From an uncultured bacterium (GTDB lineage: Bacteria; Vulcanimicrobiota; CADAWZ01), in the NCBI GenBank assembly GCA_949288455.1, contig CASEKF010000032.1:1-40729 (forward strand): 40,729 nt of DNA, in the 5' to 3' direction. Made by a program: the position numbers and the translations under genes. The notes under the pieces are model-generated. The model was not told where the DNA came from. It was given only the letters and a program-made list of their open reading frames with translations, and ran no database searches. Positions 25,444 to 33,332 of the stretch are shown one piece after another. Numbering within the stretch: position 1 is the first letter of the stretch; each line of letters begins with the position of its first letter.

Positions 25444-26316
25444 TTAATTCATAGGAGCTATAGATTGTTCCATAGTTATAGAATACTTCTTTATTATAGC
25501 TCTTCTTCTTCCGCTTTCCATATCGCCTTTGGAATCTTCTTCAAATCTTTCGCAGTCGTTTTGTTCTTCGATCATTCTTCTTATAACGTCCTCGTCCAGC
25601 TTACTTCCGCTTTTGGTTTTTTCATATTTCATTTCTTTTAAAGCGGTTAAAGAATATCTTACTACTCCATCCGTAATTAAAGAAGAATTTTGCTTTTCGG
25701 GGTGAGAAAGATCGTTAAATTCCGCAGTAAAAGCCGCTATATCTTCCGCAATAGTAAAAGAAGTAATCGGAAAATCTTCAAAAGAATCTCCGGAATAAAC
25801 AATATATTTTTCGGCCTCATCGTCCGTCATATAAACGAGCGTATTCAAATTCGAATTACCCGAGGCATTGATCGGAACGTATTTCGCGACTAAATTTTTA
25901 ACGGGCAAAACGGCTCCGGTCGCGTCTATTTGAGGCTCCAGATAATAAATACAGAAAAAATGCCAATTCACCCCTTCTCCTTCTGGATGAAAATCGAGAT
26001 GATTAACTAAAGCCGAATTGGTTCCGTCAAAAAACAATCCGCTTTTAAAAGCCATCCAAGAATAAAATTGACCGTTCTTGTTGAGCCTGCCGGCATTAAA
26101 AGAAGATATAGAGGAATTTTTCAAGGTAAAATTTATCGAAGAAACGGCTCTTCTAAGATTTTGCTCTATAGTATATTTCTCGTCCGCAGTCCGCCAAGAT
26201 AAAGATCCCATATGCAGAACGGCCAGAAGACTTATCGTTATAAAGCAAAAAATCGCCGCGGATATCAGGAGCTCTATTAAAGAACTGCCTTTCATTTTAT
26301 AAGAAAAGCGAAACAT
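25444..26316 (-). CDS. Prepilin-like protein with type IV N-terminal methylation motif
   Basis: A 290-residue protein with a short basic leader and a prepilin peptidase-type motif, KMKG|SSLIELLISAAIFCF: cleavage is expected after the glycine (residue 10), with the conserved E at +5. The first mature residue is Ser rather than the common Phe/Met. A single hydrophobic helix follows, then a large soluble domain with many charged residues in the last 60. This is the plan of minor pilins and pseudopilins of type II secretion or type IV pili (PilW/GspJ-like length). It is followed upstream by a second prepilin gene, so the two form a pair of minor subunits. The C-terminal charged part is unusual and I do not recognise a subfamily. 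Confidence 0.8.
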   Translation of the reverse strand: MFRFSYKMKGSSLIELLISAAIFCFITISLLAVLHMGSLSWRTADEKYTIEQNLRRAVSSINFTLKNSSISSFNAGRLNKNGQFYSWMAFKSGLFFDGTNSALVNHLDFHPEGEGVNWHFFCIYYLEPQIDATGAVLPVKNLVAKYVPINASGNSNLNTLVYMTDDEAEKYIVYSGDSFEDFPITSFTIAEDIAAFTAEFNDLSHPEKQNSSLITDGVVRYSLTALKEMKYEKTKSGSKLDEDVIRRMIEEQNDCERFEEDSKGDMESGRRRAIIKKYSITMEQSIAPMN

Positions 26317-26335
26317 ATTTCTAACTTCCTACATT

Positions 26336-26842
26336 TTAATCGTCGGCGTCGTCGTCATATAAAACCAGTCTTGAAACGCTTGCGTATTTTCCTGCGTATT
26401 CATAATTAGCTAAAGCCGCCTGAGATAACCCGGACGCTCCCAAATGCGTACGTTTAAAGGGTCGGTAAGACGTTTCCGCTTCAGCTTCGTCGACTCCGTA
26501 AAGGCTGTTCCACCAAAAGACCGTAACGTCTATTTTCTTTAAATTAGCTTTTTCCAAGGAAGATTTAGGAGAGGACACGTCCATAATATAGAAATATTCC
26601 GAATCGTTTATCCTGAAATTTCCGAAAGAAGCTCCGTCGCTTGGAATTCTGCCTGAAAGCTGCGTCTCCTTTATAAAATCTTCCATAATTTGCAGCGATA
26701 CCGAAGTTCCGACCGTCAAATCTGCAGAATGATGAGAAGATTTTATAAGACGGCTGTAAAGACCTATAACAAGTATGAGCGAGGCTGAAATGAGTAAAAT
26801 TCCAACCATAAGCTCCACTAAACTAAAACCATTCCTGCGCAT
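26336..26842 (-). CDS. Second prepilin-like (minor pilin) protein
   Basis: A 168-residue protein with the textbook prepilin start MRRNG|FSLVELMVGILLI: leader of five residues, cleavage after Gly5 and Glu at +5, then one hydrophobic helix to about residue 28. The rest is a soluble domain without a family I can name. It probably assembles in the inner membrane or a pseudopilus with the product of the gene 19 bases downstream (25444-26316). No other assembly genes (gspE, gspF, pilD) are in the window, so they must be elsewhere. Confidence 0.82.
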   Translation of the reverse strand: MRRNGFSLVELMVGILLISASLILVIGLYSRLIKSSHHSADLTVGTSVSLQIMEDFIKETQLSGRIPSDGASFGNFRINDSEYFYIMDVSSPKSSLEKANLKKIDVTVFWWNSLYGVDEAEAETSYRPFKRTHLGASGLSQAALANYEYAGKYASVSRLVLYDDDADD

Positions 26843-26898
26843 AATCTAAATCTTCTCCGGCAAAACAAAAATAAAAAAAGGAATCCGCAATCTTAAAA

Positions 26899-27684
26899 TT
26901 AAAGCTCGCTGTTGCTGTCTTGACTTTTAGAATAAAACAAATACAAGAAATCAGCTATAAAACCCGGCCAAAATCTGCGGTAAATTTCCAGATCTTCTCG
27001 ACCTCTAACGTTTTCTCCTATAAGTTTAGTCGTTTCCGAACCTACGTGAATCCTATGAACAGTCAAAGGTTTTGCGATATATTTAAATCTGCCACTAAAT
27101 TTTGAAATTCGTTCCCAGAAATCCCAATCCAAATTACATTTAAAATTTAAACTGAAACGAGCGTCCTTAAGCGTTGTTTTATTATAAGTGACGGAAGGAC
27201 AACAGATCGGACATCCCAGAGACAAGATTCTGCGCCTCAAAAAAATATTTCTGTCCGCTCCGGGAACAAGAAGAGGCGAAAGCATAATTCTTTTAACGTT
27301 TAAAAGCAAATTAGACGAAACGATACGCCCGCCTTTTAACTCGTAATAATCAGTAAAAGCGATAAGAGTCTTATCGTCTATATTTTTTATAACTTCTTCC
27401 AAATAATTCTTAAAATAAAAATCGTCCTGATGACATAAAGTTACTAAAGGCGTATCCGCGGCTTCCAGAGCGAAATTCCAATCGTTTCCAATGCCCTTCT
27501 CTCCGGAATTAACGATAAACGGTATCTTGTATTTATCGCAAATATCTTTAATAAAACGGTTCGGAGTCGACGACACCGTTATTATTTTACTTTCGACACT
27601 CTGTTCTTTAAGCGAAATCACGGCTTCTTCAAGAAAAGGAGACTCTTTATATGCGCATATTACGAAAGTATGTTTAGTTTTCAT
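26899..27684 (-). CDS. Family 2 glycosyltransferase
   Basis: A 261-residue GT-A fold enzyme. It opens with HTFVICAYKESPFLEEAVISL, the GT2 nucleotide-binding start, followed by EKGIGNDWNFAL and the DXD-like HQDDFY (near residue 92) for metal and sugar nucleotide binding. It likely adds a sugar to a surface polysaccharide or lipid on the cytoplasmic side of the membrane. The gene overlaps the upstream membrane-protein gene by 11 bases. Pairing of a GT2 with a DUF2304-like membrane protein is a recurring arrangement in cell-envelope clusters. Confidence 0.9.
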   Translation of the reverse strand: MKTKHTFVICAYKESPFLEEAVISLKEQSVESKIITVSSTPNRFIKDICDKYKIPFIVNSGEKGIGNDWNFALEAADTPLVTLCHQDDFYFKNYLEEVIKNIDDKTLIAFTDYYELKGGRIVSSNLLLNVKRIMLSPLLVPGADRNIFLRRRILSLGCPICCPSVTYNKTTLKDARFSLNFKCNLDWDFWERISKFSGRFKYIAKPLTVHRIHVGSETTKLIGENVRGREDLEIYRRFWPGFIADFLYLFYSKSQDSNSEL

Positions 27685-28207
27685 TATGTTTTGTGCCGCG
27701 CCCCCGAGATATTTCGCCCGGCTCCTCTCGAATCTCCTCTTTAACGTTCTCTTTACGCTTCCTCTTCGAGTCCTTTTCAGACTTCTTTTCGGACTTTTCT
27801 TCGGACTGCTCGTCGGATCTTTCTTCGGACTGATCGTCGGACTTTTCTTCGGACTCTTTTGAAAGATTCTCCATGGCTTTCTCGAGCATAAGCAAATTCA
27901 TTTTAGTCATACCTGAGATCTTTTTTAACCGTTTTCTTATATCGTCTATAATTTTTATAAACAATAAGCCGGACGCTACGAAAAATACTACGGCCACAGA
28001 CGCGGCTAAAACTTTAAAATTTATGTTTAAAAAAACGGAGAACGCTTTCAAGAATGAAGGAGTAAACGCAATAATAAAACTGCATGCTCCGATAAAAATC
28101 ATACATGCATTTTTAGCGTCGAAAGATTCGCGACGAATTTTTATAACGAGTAAAAGATTATATAAAAATACGGACGAAACCGCTGCTAAGTGATAATTTA
28201 AATCCAT
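27674..28207 (-). CDS. DUF2304-like membrane protein with charged repeat tail
   Basis: A 177-residue protein. Three hydrophobic segments (about 5-24, 33-52 and 66-88) with a basic loop between the first two are followed by an amphipathic stretch (DIRKRLKKISGMTKM) and then a polar tail from residue 113. The membrane part has the look of DUF2304 proteins, which usually accompany GT2 enzymes. The tail is rich in SEEKS-type units (EEKSDDQSEERSDEQSEEKS), which resemble the KKSED units of the pyrophosphatase tail. The coding region overlaps the downstream glycosyltransferase by 11 bases, so the two are translationally coupled. A role in polysaccharide or lipid glycosylation at the membrane is an inference from the pairing. 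Confidence 0.7.
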   Translation of the reverse strand: MDLNYHLAAVSSVFLYNLLLVIKIRRESFDAKNACMIFIGACSFIIAFTPSFLKAFSVFLNINFKVLAASVAVVFFVASGLLFIKIIDDIRKRLKKISGMTKMNLLMLEKAMENLSKESEEKSDDQSEERSDEQSEEKSEKKSEKDSKRKRKENVKEEIREEPGEISRGRGTKHNEN

Positions 28208-28252
28208 AGATAATTATTAAGCGTTTATAAAAAATTAACAAATATACAAAAA

Positions 28253-29116
28253 TCAATCCAGAAACGATAAAATCATACGTTCTATCAGAACGGACAAAAT
28301 ATAAGCCCTATATTCTTTAGTAGATCTTAAATCGGTTATGGGAGAACAATCTTGACTAAGAGCTTCTTTCAATTTATCGGAAAAACCGTCTGAAAAACCT
28401 GAGGATTCAATAAATTTTTCCGTATGAACCGCTTTCATAATAACGGGGCCTACGCTGCCGAGGGCTACGGAAACGTTTTTAAACCGTCCGTTTTCAAAAG
28501 TTCCTCGAAACGCCGCGGAAGCTTTTGTTATCGCAAGAGCTTTTCTTGTGGCGCTCCTCAAAAAATCAGCTTTTTCCCCGTCTTCCAGCGCGTCTATCGA
28601 AATTTCGGTTAAAAGTTCTCGAGAATCTATAATAGTTTTGGAAGGTTTGACAATAAAATCTTGTATTGGAACGAATCTTTCTCCGTCGTAACTCTGAAGC
28701 TTCAAGACGGCGTTAAGAACGTACAGCGAAGGAAGAAGATCGCCTACCGGGCTGGCATTAATAATATTGCCTCCGATCGTTCCTCTATTTCTTATCTGAG
28801 GAGAACCTATGACTGAAGCAGCCTTAGCCAAAATATGAGCTTTAGCCAATAGAATCTTATTATTTTTTAACGCGGTATGAGTAGTAAGAGCTCCGATTTT
28901 TATTTTCCCGTCTTCTTCGCGCACGTAAGACAATTCGTTTAAAAAAGATATATTCATAACGGCGGAACCGAAAAAATCCGGAAAAGAAGAGGCTTTAGCC
29001 ATAACGTCCGTGCCTCCGGCTATAACTCTAACCGACACAGAATTTTGAAAACAATGTTTCAAAACGTTCAAAGCGTCGCTTAGGGACAAAGGATTATACC
29101 CTAATATATTTTTCAC
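28253..29116 (-). CDS. Xanthine dehydrogenase family, FAD-binding subunit
   Basis: The middle, flavin-bearing subunit of a molybdenum hydroxylase, 287 residues. The FAD-binding signatures are present: VIAGGTDVMAKA near residue 37 and IGSPQIRNRGTIGGNIINAS near residue 101. It takes electrons from the iron-sulfur subunit and hands them to NAD or another acceptor. It is the third gene in the order molybdenum-FeS-FAD reading the minus strand. The actual substrate (purine, nicotinate or another heterocycle or aldehyde) cannot be read from this subunit. Confidence 0.92.
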   Translation of the reverse strand: MKNILGYNPLSLSDALNVLKHCFQNSVSVRVIAGGTDVMAKASSFPDFFGSAVMNISFLNELSYVREEDGKIKIGALTTHTALKNNKILLAKAHILAKAASVIGSPQIRNRGTIGGNIINASPVGDLLPSLYVLNAVLKLQSYDGERFVPIQDFIVKPSKTIIDSRELLTEISIDALEDGEKADFLRSATRKALAITKASAAFRGTFENGRFKNVSVALGSVGPVIMKAVHTEKFIESSGFSDGFSDKLKEALSQDCSPITDLRSTKEYRAYILSVLIERMILSFLD

Positions 29117-29159
29117 TGTTAAAATCCCCTTTCAGGTCTGTTAAAAACGTCTTGAAATT

Positions 29160-29648
29160 TTAAACCGTCCCGTCTTTCAGGTCCTTTTCGCTCAGCGCCT
29201 CCGCAGACGCCCGCACAGCCTGAATTATCTTTTTATACCCCGTACATCTGCAAAGATTACCGGATAATCCTTCTCTAATTTCGCCTTCGTCAGGATTAGC
29301 GTTTTCCTTAAGAAGAGCGTAAGAAGACATGACCATACCGGGAATACAGTAACCGCATTGAACGGCTCCGGCTTCCATAAATTTACGCCTTATAATTTTG
29401 CTTTCCGGAAAACTATCAAGGCCTTCTATAGTAATTATTTCTTTATTTTCCGCGGCTAAAGCCGGGACAAGGCAAGAATTTACCGTTTTTCCGTCCATAA
29501 TGATCGTACATGCCCCGCACTCGCCTTCCCTGCAGCCTGGTTTCAAGCCGGTAAGGCCTAAGTCTTCCCTGATAACGTCGCAAAGAGGCTTTTGAGGAGG
29601 AACGTCCACGCATTTAACGGAGCCGTTAACGTTTAAATTAATTTTCAT
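29160..29648 (-). CDS. Xanthine dehydrogenase family, 2Fe-2S subunit
   Basis: A 162-residue electron-transfer subunit with two 2Fe-2S clusters: CREGECGACTIIMDG...C (plant-type ferredoxin domain) and CGYCIPGM...CRCTGY (helical domain). It shuttles electrons from the molybdenum centre to the FAD subunit. ATG at 29648 is preferred over a TTG at 29675 because AAAGGGTGA precedes it at a normal distance and MKINLNVNG is the usual start. The gene overlaps the end of the molybdenum subunit by 11 bases. All eight cluster cysteines are present. Confidence 0.93.
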   Translation of the reverse strand: MKINLNVNGSVKCVDVPPQKPLCDVIREDLGLTGLKPGCREGECGACTIIMDGKTVNSCLVPALAAENKEIITIEGLDSFPESKIIRRKFMEAGAVQCGYCIPGMVMSSYALLKENANPDEGEIREGLSGNLCRCTGYKKIIQAVRASAEALSEKDLKDGTV

Positions 29649-31932
29649 CGGAGCTTTCACCCTTTCTGCGCACAAATAATTTTTCGGGAGTCAAAGGAAT
29701 ATCGCAAACGTCTATTCCCGCAGCCATAGCGACCGCATCGGCCACGCATGGAGCCACGACGACGCAAGGCATCTCTCCAAGTCCTTTAGCTCCGTAAGGA
29801 CCGTTGGAATAAGGTTCTTCGACTAAAACGGCTTCTACTAAAGGAACGTCTGCCGCCGTAGGAATAATATAAGTCGCAAACCTGTTATTTTGAATTTTAC
29901 CGTTCTTCATAACGATATCTTCCATTAAAGCGTATCCCAGAGCTTGAATGCATCCTCCTTCTATCTGCCCTTCGGCAAGGATAGGATTTATGGCTTTTCC
30001 TACGTCGCAAGCTGAAACAAGTCTTAAAACGGAAACTTCATAAGTCTCCATATCTACTTCGACTTCGCATGCCGTAGCCGCCCATGCATATCCGGCGTAA
30101 GCGTCTCCGTGAAATTTCCGTTCGTCCCAAACGACTCCAGGAGGACTGGAGTATTGACTGTAATAGACATTCGGTTTATTTTGCGATTTCAAAACTGCGG
30201 CGGCTTCTTTAAGATCGACCGTTTTTTCCGCCCCAACCTTAAACGCGCCGTTTTCCATTTTTATATCGTTCTCTCCGTATTCTTCCTTTAAAGCTTGAAT
30301 TAAAGCCTCATAAGCGTCTGAAGCAGCGTCTTTCAAAACTTTTCCGACTATCATGGTCGTTCTTGAAGCTACCGTAGGGCCGCTGTCCGGAACGTCGTCG
30401 GTATCAGTCTCAGCGACAGAAACCAAACTAAACGGAACTTTCATGGTTTCGGCGACTATCTGAGGAAGAACCGTTCTCATTCCCTGCCCCATTTCAGTAG
30501 TGCCGCAAAGAACTTCTATTGTTCCTTCCGGAGATATGCGTACTCCGGCCTTAGCTTTTATATAATCTTCGCCTTTTCCAGTAAAGCCCGCGCCATGGAA
30601 AACGGCTGAAAAGCCGACTCCCCTTCTCTTTTTTAAATTAAAAGGCTGATTCAAATATTCCGAATACAAAGACGAATAATTAAACTTTTCAAACAAAGCT
30701 CCTATACATTTTTCCAATCCTACCGGCTCTTTCAACAATTGGCCTGTCGCCGTGACGTCTCCCTGTTTCAATAGATTCGCGCGTTTAAATTCTACGGGAT
30801 CAAGGCCAAGCTTTAAAGCTTGCCTTGTCATATGACGCTCTATCGCAAAAAATATTTGAGGAGCTCCGAACCCTCTAAAAGCCGACGTAGGAATTAAATT
30901 AGTCGCCACGGCTCTGGCGCGGATTTTCACGTTATCGCAGTTATAAGCTCCTGCCCCGGCGATAGCGGCTCGCGCCAGCACAACGGGAGAAGCCATAGAA
31001 TAAGCTCCGGCATCGAAAATAATATCTGATTCGACGGCTAATAATTTGCCTTTGTCAGAGACGGCGGTTTTTACTCTGATAATCGAAGGATGTCTCTTAG
31101 TCGTACCCTCCATATCTTCGACTCTGTCATACGCCATCTTGACGGGCTTTTTAGCTTTAATGGCAAGCAAGGCGGCATGAGAAGCTATTATCGAAGGAAA
31201 ATGTTCCTTCCCTCCAAACCCTCCTCCGGTAGGAGTTTGAACTACATGAATATTTTCCGGAGGAAAATCGAAAAGTTTCAAACTTTCTTTTCTAACGTAA
31301 TAAGGACACTGCATCGAGCCGTAAATAGTCACTCCGTTTTCGCTCGGAACGGCTATCATAACCTGAGGCTCAATATAAGCTTGTTCCTGATAAGGAGTTT
31401 TATAAACGCCTTCGAAAACGTTATCGTAATTTTCAAAAACGGCGGAGGCGTCTCCTTTTATAACGTTATATTCTTTGATTATATTGTCGTCGTTATAAAT
31501 TAGATTTTTTCCGGCCAAAGAATCGAAAACGTTAAGCGACGGCTCTATTATTTCATAATCTATAAATATATGTTTTAAAGCTTCCTCCGCTTTATCTTCA
31601 GATTCGGCGGCGACTAAAAGAACGGGTTCTCCGACATAGTTAACCTTTCCGTTTTTAGCCAGGAAAGGAACGTCCATATTAAAATTATTCAGAACGTTTT
31701 CTCCGGGGATATCGTCTTCCGTCACGACGGTTACCGCAGACCAATCAAAATCCGCGCCGTACGATATTTTCTTTATTAAAGCGCAAGGATAAGGGCTTCT
31801 TAAAGTCTTCCCATGCAAATATTCGTCATTATAATAATCTCCGGCATACTTTATTTTACCGGTTAGTTTATCTGCCGCGTCAACTCTTACGACGGAAACT
31901 CCGACGCAGCGCTCTTTCAAAATTTCAGACAT
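29638..31932 (-). CDS. Xanthine dehydrogenase family, molybdenum-binding subunit
   Basis: The 764-residue catalytic subunit, which binds the molybdopterin cofactor and hydroxylates the substrate using water. Seen motifs are GGGFGGKEH (near residue 240), SAFRGFGAPQ (near 350), CGTTEMGQGMRTVLPQIVAE (near 480) and GPYGAKGLGEMPCV with the conserved catalytic glutamate near the C-terminus. The CO-dehydrogenase loop (CSFR) is absent, so it belongs to the xanthine/purine/aldehyde group. AAAGGAG stands before the ATG. Upstream at 31981-32025 are repeated AATAACCTT elements that could bind a regulator. No molybdopterin biosynthesis gene or XdhC-type maturation factor is in the window. Confidence 0.94.
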   Translation of the reverse strand: MSEILKERCVGVSVVRVDAADKLTGKIKYAGDYYNDEYLHGKTLRSPYPCALIKKISYGADFDWSAVTVVTEDDIPGENVLNNFNMDVPFLAKNGKVNYVGEPVLLVAAESEDKAEEALKHIFIDYEIIEPSLNVFDSLAGKNLIYNDDNIIKEYNVIKGDASAVFENYDNVFEGVYKTPYQEQAYIEPQVMIAVPSENGVTIYGSMQCPYYVRKESLKLFDFPPENIHVVQTPTGGGFGGKEHFPSIIASHAALLAIKAKKPVKMAYDRVEDMEGTTKRHPSIIRVKTAVSDKGKLLAVESDIIFDAGAYSMASPVVLARAAIAGAGAYNCDNVKIRARAVATNLIPTSAFRGFGAPQIFFAIERHMTRQALKLGLDPVEFKRANLLKQGDVTATGQLLKEPVGLEKCIGALFEKFNYSSLYSEYLNQPFNLKKRRGVGFSAVFHGAGFTGKGEDYIKAKAGVRISPEGTIEVLCGTTEMGQGMRTVLPQIVAETMKVPFSLVSVAETDTDDVPDSGPTVASRTTMIVGKVLKDAASDAYEALIQALKEEYGENDIKMENGAFKVGAEKTVDLKEAAAVLKSQNKPNVYYSQYSSPPGVVWDERKFHGDAYAGYAWAATACEVEVDMETYEVSVLRLVSACDVGKAINPILAEGQIEGGCIQALGYALMEDIVMKNGKIQNNRFATYIIPTAADVPLVEAVLVEEPYSNGPYGAKGLGEMPCVVVAPCVADAVAMAAGIDVCDIPLTPEKLFVRRKGESSDEN

Positions 31933-31980
31933 TTTAAGCTCCTTTAACGAAAGGATAAAAATACGCCAATTTTAATATTA

Positions 31981-32025
31981 GTTATTTTTTTTAAATAACC
32001 TTCATAAAAAACTCTGAATAACCTT
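31981..32025. promoter_or_regulatory. Inverted and direct repeats upstream of the molybdenum-enzyme operon
   Basis: GTTATTT (31981-31987) and AAATAAC (31993-31999) form an inverted repeat with a five-base T spacer. AATAACCTT occurs twice, at 31994-32002 and 32017-32025, 23 bases apart. The block begins about 50 bases before the start codon of the molybdenum subunit gene (31932). Such repeats could be regulator sites, but the AT-rich spacer makes chance similarity possible. Confidence 0.25.
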
Positions 32026-32099
32026 AAGAAATACGCAAAAAAAAAACGCTCTTATCCCACAAAAGCGGAACTTAAAGAAAGCGTTTTTATTAAATTTTA

Positions 32100-32519
32100 T
32101 TATTTATGTTTATAAGGCAGGAAATCGGGAGCGGATAAAACGCATTTTTCTCCGTTAACCGTATACGACAACTGAGCCATAAAATCTTTCCATTCTTTTT
32201 CGGACGCCAAGACTCGACCGGGCATCATTCCCACGTTAGTCTCGATAACTATCGTAAAAACGGCTTTTTCAATAGAAGCTCCGACGTCCTTGTAAGTCGT
32301 CATTCGAAAACAGTAATTCCAATCGCGCTCCAAAGGAAAATACAACGGAGCGTCCCAAAAAACCGTTTCGTAAAAATTTTCCATTTCGTCGGAATCTTGA
32401 GCGAAACATTCCAACGTAAAAGTTTTAGTTTTCTCGTCAAACGAAGCTCTGAATTCCACATCCGTTTCGTAAGCGTTTTCAAGAGCAAAGATACCTTCCC
32501 CGATCGCCGATTGGTTCAT
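32100..32519 (-). CDS. Hypothetical protein, 139 residues
   Basis: A soluble, acidic protein with no signal peptide or membrane helix. It starts MNQSAIGEGIFALENAYETD and has several aromatic residues in the middle (YETVFWDAPLYFPLERDWNY). The fold looks mixed alpha/beta and I recognise no family. AAGGGAGG upstream of the ATG gives a strong ribosome binding site. It is separated by about 170 bases, including a possible weak stem-loop, from the molybdenum-enzyme operon downstream, so it may be independent of it. Confidence 0.75.
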   Translation of the reverse strand: MNQSAIGEGIFALENAYETDVEFRASFDEKTKTFTLECFAQDSDEMENFYETVFWDAPLYFPLERDWNYCFRMTTYKDVGASIEKAVFTIVIETNVGMMPGRVLASEKEWKDFMAQLSYTVNGEKCVLSAPDFLPYKHK

Positions 32520-32650
32520 AAAACCTCCCTTATTTAAAGTCGGTAGATTATTCTTCTTGAATATCAGCTTCTATCGTTCAACCGCCAATAAGCTCCAAAC
32601 GTAAATTTATCCTTTAAGAGGGCAAAACCTAATTTTTAATTATAAAACAA

Positions 32651-32846
32651 AAGCTCCCCGCAAATGCCGCCATCTCTGATAATTGAACCTGCCTAAGCAG
32701 GTGGGAAAAGCCTCTATCCTCACAGCCCAGGATTCCTGATAAACAGGCGTTCACGAATAGCGTGAGAGTTCAAATCCCTAAGTAATCTTGTTGGCTCAAC
32801 ATATCACGAAAATAAAGCGAACACAGCAGGGAAACTTTCTGCTTTT
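32651..32846 (+). ncRNA. Unidentified structured RNA candidate
   Basis: No protein frame is supported here, but the DNA is dense in complementary segments: TTGAAC at 32683-32688 with GTTCAA at 32768-32773 as an outer stem; CCTGC/GCAGG around CTAA (32688-32701); CTCAC (32719-32723) with GTGAG (32762-32766); CCTG/CAGG around ATAAA (32735-32747). A hairpin AGCAG/CTGCT at 32825-32843 followed by TTT could end the transcript. TATAAA at 32641-32646 could be a -10 box without a clear -35 box. I compared it with tmRNA, RNase P, SRP RNA, 6S RNA and common riboswitches and could not assign it. Ends and strand are uncertain. Confidence 0.4.
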
Positions 32847-32878
32847 ATGCTATCATATTATAAACGATAATGCAATAC

Positions 32879-32907
32879 TTGACAGGGAAGCAAAAATATG
32901 ATATAAG
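32879..32907 (+). promoter_or_regulatory. Sigma-70 promoter, near consensus
   Basis: TTGACA (32879-32884), a 17-base spacer and TATAAG (32902-32907). It points to the right and would start transcription near 32914, about 200 bases before tRNA-Gln. What it expresses is not clear; a small RNA or a long tRNA precursor are both possible. Confidence 0.6.
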
Positions 32908-33062
32908 CCGAAAATTTTACAAAGCTCCCCGCATAGCCTTTCTTAAGCCTCAATATTCAGCGACTTTTTCGAGGAATGAACGCGGATTTTATTCCGGTTT
33001 AAATTTAACGCGATCAAAATCAGGAACAAAATACTCTGTTCTTAAGAAAAACAAAAAAATGC

Positions 33063-33091
33063 TTGACAAGATATAAATTCCCTGTTATAAT
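33063..33091 (+). promoter_or_regulatory. Consensus sigma-70 promoter of the tRNA pair
   Basis: TTGACA (33063-33068), a 17-base spacer and TATAAT (33086-33091): a perfect match to the consensus, about 20 bases before the mature 5' end of tRNA-Gln. This is the usual strength and distance for a tRNA operon. Confidence 0.88.
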
Positions 33092-33110
33092 TCCACACGT
33101 AAAAGTTCAA

Positions 33111-33181
33111 TGCCGGCTCGTCTAATGGTAGGACAGCGGACTCTGGCTCCGTATGTGAGGGTTCGAATCCTTCGCCGGCAG
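33111..33181 (+). tRNA. tRNA-Gln, anticodon CTG
   Basis: The cloverleaf closes fully: acceptor TGCCGGC with GCCGGCA, D-arm GTC/GAC, anticodon stem GCGGA/TCCGT around the loop CTCTGGC with anticodon CTG, four-base variable loop and T-arm GAGGG-TTCGAAT-CCTTC. The discriminator is G at 33181 and no CCA is encoded. U1-A72 is typical of bacterial tRNA-Gln. Confidence 0.93.
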
Positions 33182-33193
33182 TACTTTTTTTAA

Positions 33194-33267
33194 GGCCTGT
33201 TGGTCTAGCGGTCTAGGACGCCGCCCTCTCACGGCGGAAACCAGGGGTTCGAATCCCCTACAGGCTA
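33194..33267 (+). tRNA. tRNA-Glu, anticodon CTC
   Basis: Acceptor GGCCTGT pairs with ACAGGCT (first pair G-U), D-arm GTC/GAC, anticodon stem CCGCC/GGCGG around CTCTCAC with anticodon CTC, and T-arm AGGGG-TTCGAAT-CCCCT. Discriminator A, no encoded CCA. It lies 12 bases after tRNA-Gln and shares its promoter. Confidence 0.93.
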
Positions 33268-33283
33268 TACATTATATTTTAAG

Positions 33284-33321
33284 CGGAAGACTTTTAAATA
33301 TCGGTTTTCCGTTTTTTTTTT
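33284..33321 (+). terminator. Terminator of the tRNA operon
   Basis: CGGAA (33284-33288) pairs with TTCCG (33307-33311) and is followed by a run of ten T bases to 33321. The stem is short and the loop of 18 bases is large, but position and T-run fit an intrinsic terminator about 17 bases after tRNA-Glu. Confidence 0.5.
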
Positions 33322-33332
33322 CTATTAAGTTT

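Larger units (their letters stand above)
32520..33110. other. Intergenic region rich in RNA signals
   Basis: Nearly 600 bases with no convincing protein gene. A 68-codon frame at 32870-33076 has no ribosome binding site and overlaps two promoters. The region holds an RNA candidate (32651-32846), two consensus promoters (32879 and 33063), and a direct repeat AAAGCTCCCCGCA at 32650-32662 and 32921-32933. Confidence 0.5.

Noticed and set aside
32870-33076. Plus-strand 68-codon frame
   Set aside because: No ribosome binding site, no family, overlaps two strong promoters, and would have to be translated from inside the first promoter.
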